A DNA stretch of 64,000 nt from Paracoccus marcusii (GTDB lineage: Bacteria; Pseudomonadota; Alphaproteobacteria; Rhodobacterales; Rhodobacteraceae). Made by a program: the position numbers and the translations under genes. Shown piece by piece: positions 62,928 through 64,000 of this stretch. Numbering within the stretch: position 1 is the stretch's first letter; each line of letters starts with the position of its first letter. Under the pieces are notes generated by a model, which was not told where the DNA came from, ran no database searches, and saw only the letters and a list, made by a program, of their open reading frames with translations. The DNA is taken from assembly GCF_028621715.1 (NCBI RefSeq), contig NZ_CP117466.1, positions 878,501-942,500 of the forward strand, in the 5' to 3' direction.

Positions 62928-64000
62928 ATGACCGAAGAACGCCTGAATCTGTCCGACCTCAAGGCAAAGAGCCCCGCCGACCTGCTGTCGATGGCCGAGG
63001 AGTGGGAGATCGAGAACGCCTCGACCATGCGCAAGGGCGAGATGATGTTCTCGATCCTCAAGGAGCATGCCGAGGAGGGCTGGGAGATCGGCGGCGAAGG
63101 CGTGCTGGAGGTCGTCCAGGACGGCTTCGGCTTTCTGCGGTCGACCGAGGCGAACTATCTGCCCGGACCGGACGACATCTATGTCAGCCCCGACATGATC
63201 CGTCAGCACTCGCTGCGCACGGGCGACACGGTGGACGGCGTCATCCGTGCGCCTGGCGACAACGAACGGTATTTTGCGCTGACGAAGGTCGAGAAGATCA
63301 ACTTTGAGGAGCCGGAAAAGGCCCGTCACAAGGTCGCATTCGACAACCTGACGCCGCTTTACCCGGACGAACGCCTGAACATGGAGATCGAGGATCCAAC
63401 CATGAAGGATCGCAGTGCCCGGATCATCGATCTGGTGGCGCCGATCGGCAAGGGTCAGCGGTCGCTGATCGTGGCACCGCCGCGGACGGGCAAGACGGTT
63501 CTGCTGCAGAACATCGCCCATTCGATCGAGAAGAACCATCCGGAATGCTATCTGATCGTCCTGCTGATCGACGAGCGCCCCGAGGAAGTGACCGACATGC
63601 AGCGCAGCGTGCGAGGCGAGGTCGTGTCCTCGACCTTCGATGAACCGGCCAGCCGCCACGTTGCGGTGTCCGAGATGGTCATCGAAAAGGCAAAGCGTCT
63701 GGTCGAGCATAAACGAGATGTTGTGATTCTTTTGGACTCTATCACAAGACTTGGTAGAGCGTTCAACACCGTTGTCCCAAGCTCGGGCAAGGTGCTGACC
63801 GGTGGTGTCGATGCGAATGCATTGCAGCGGCCCAAGCGGTTCTTCGGTGCCGCACGCAATATCGAGGAAGGTGGAAGTCTGACGATCATCGCCACGGCGC
63901 TGATCGACACCGGATCGCGTATGGACGAAGTGATCTTCGAGGAGTTCAAAGGTACGGGCAACAGCGAGATCGTTCTGGACCGCAAGGTTGCGGACAAGCG
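62928..64000 (+). CDS. rho: Transcription termination factor Rho, 5' part only
   Basis: The first ~357 codons of Rho (usual length ~420); the frame is open to the window edge. The N-terminal RNA-binding domain ([20 protein letters not shown], then the cold-shock-like [16 protein letters not shown]) is followed by the hexameric ATPase: Walker A PPRTGKT (~residues 183-189), Walker [15 protein letters not shown] with Q-loop/R-loop features downstream ([18 protein letters not shown]). It ends unfolded transcription at rut sites. The ribosome-binding site is weak (GAAAG 12 bases before the ATG). Confidence 0.96.
   Translation, partial: MTEERLNLSDLKAKSPADLLSMAEEWEIENASTMRKGEMMFSILKEHAEEGWEIGGEGVLEVVQDGFGFLRSTEANYLPGPDDIYVSPDMIRQHSLRTGDTVDGVIRAPGDNERYFALTKVEKINFEEPEKARHKVAFDNLTPLYPDERLNMEIEDPTMKDRSARIIDLVAPIGKGQRSLIVAPPRTGKTVLLQNIAHSIEKNHPECYLIVLLIDERPEEVTDMQRSVRGEVVSSTFDEPASRHVAVSEMVIEKAKRLVEHKRDVVILLDSITRLGRAFNTVVPSSGKVLTGGVDANALQRPKRFFGAARNIEEGGSLTIIATALIDTGSRMDEVIFEEFKGTGNSEIVLDRKVADK

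Overview
The window is GC-rich, densely packed DNA from the chromosome of an alphaproteobacterium of the Rhodobacteraceae/Paracoccaceae type, most likely Paracoccus or a close relative. The markers are: the regB / senC-regA-hvrA redox locus in its classical divergent layout; a TsaE protein fused to an AmgK-type kinase next to murU and addBA; the nepR-ecfG / phyR general stress locus; and the order rho-hemJ-[origin]-aroE-coaE-dnaQ that flanks chromosomal origins in this class. I see no insertion sequence, prophage, CRISPR array, tRNA or rRNA. Genes often overlap by 1-14 bp, and several convergent pairs share their 3' ends.

Layout. 1-5 kb: the end of a leucyl aminopeptidase gene, an NlpC/P60 hydrolase, the rbfA-(phosphodiester glycosidase)-truB operon, dapB and a secreted SH3 protein. 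4.9-13.7 kb: tsaE/amgK-murU-addB-addA, then trxA. 13.7-20 kb: a probable polysaccharide-type protein, hslVU, a tiny membrane protein, Smr, Tim44-like, fxsA, secB and an HD hydrolase. 20-25 kb: hvrA, regA and senC facing regB, followed by a PAS protein without a kinase domain. 24.8-31.2 kb: tamB-tamA. 31.3-38.6 kb: a glucose/mannose-type ABC transporter with glucokinase, divergent from a two-component system; this resembles the pseudomonad gts/gltR/gtrS/glk module. 38.7-46 kb: a small secreted protein, a polar amino acid (cystine-like) ABC transporter, an atypical crotonase, a DUF2125 protein, pmbA and an inositol-phosphatase family enzyme.

46-51 kb holds the least familiar locus: a SARP-like winged-helix/TolB-like/TPR regulator divergent from a probable operon of a soluble PAP2/haloperoxidase-fold protein, a subtilisin-fold protease with no signal peptide, and a small four-cysteine protein, closed by a strong terminator. 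This is my best candidate for an undescribed system.

51-55 kb is pqiA-pqiA-pqiB-pqiC (envelope lipid transport). 55-58.7 kb is the general stress response core: a HisKA_2 kinase, ecfG, a 48-codon nepR and divergent phyR, with a promoter matching the EcfG consensus in the shared gap. 58.7-64 kb: a YihY-type membrane protein, dnaQ, coaE, aroE, a ~480 bp non-coding region with several DnaA boxes and GANTC sites that I read as the chromosomal oriC, then hemJ and the start of rho, which runs off the end of the window.
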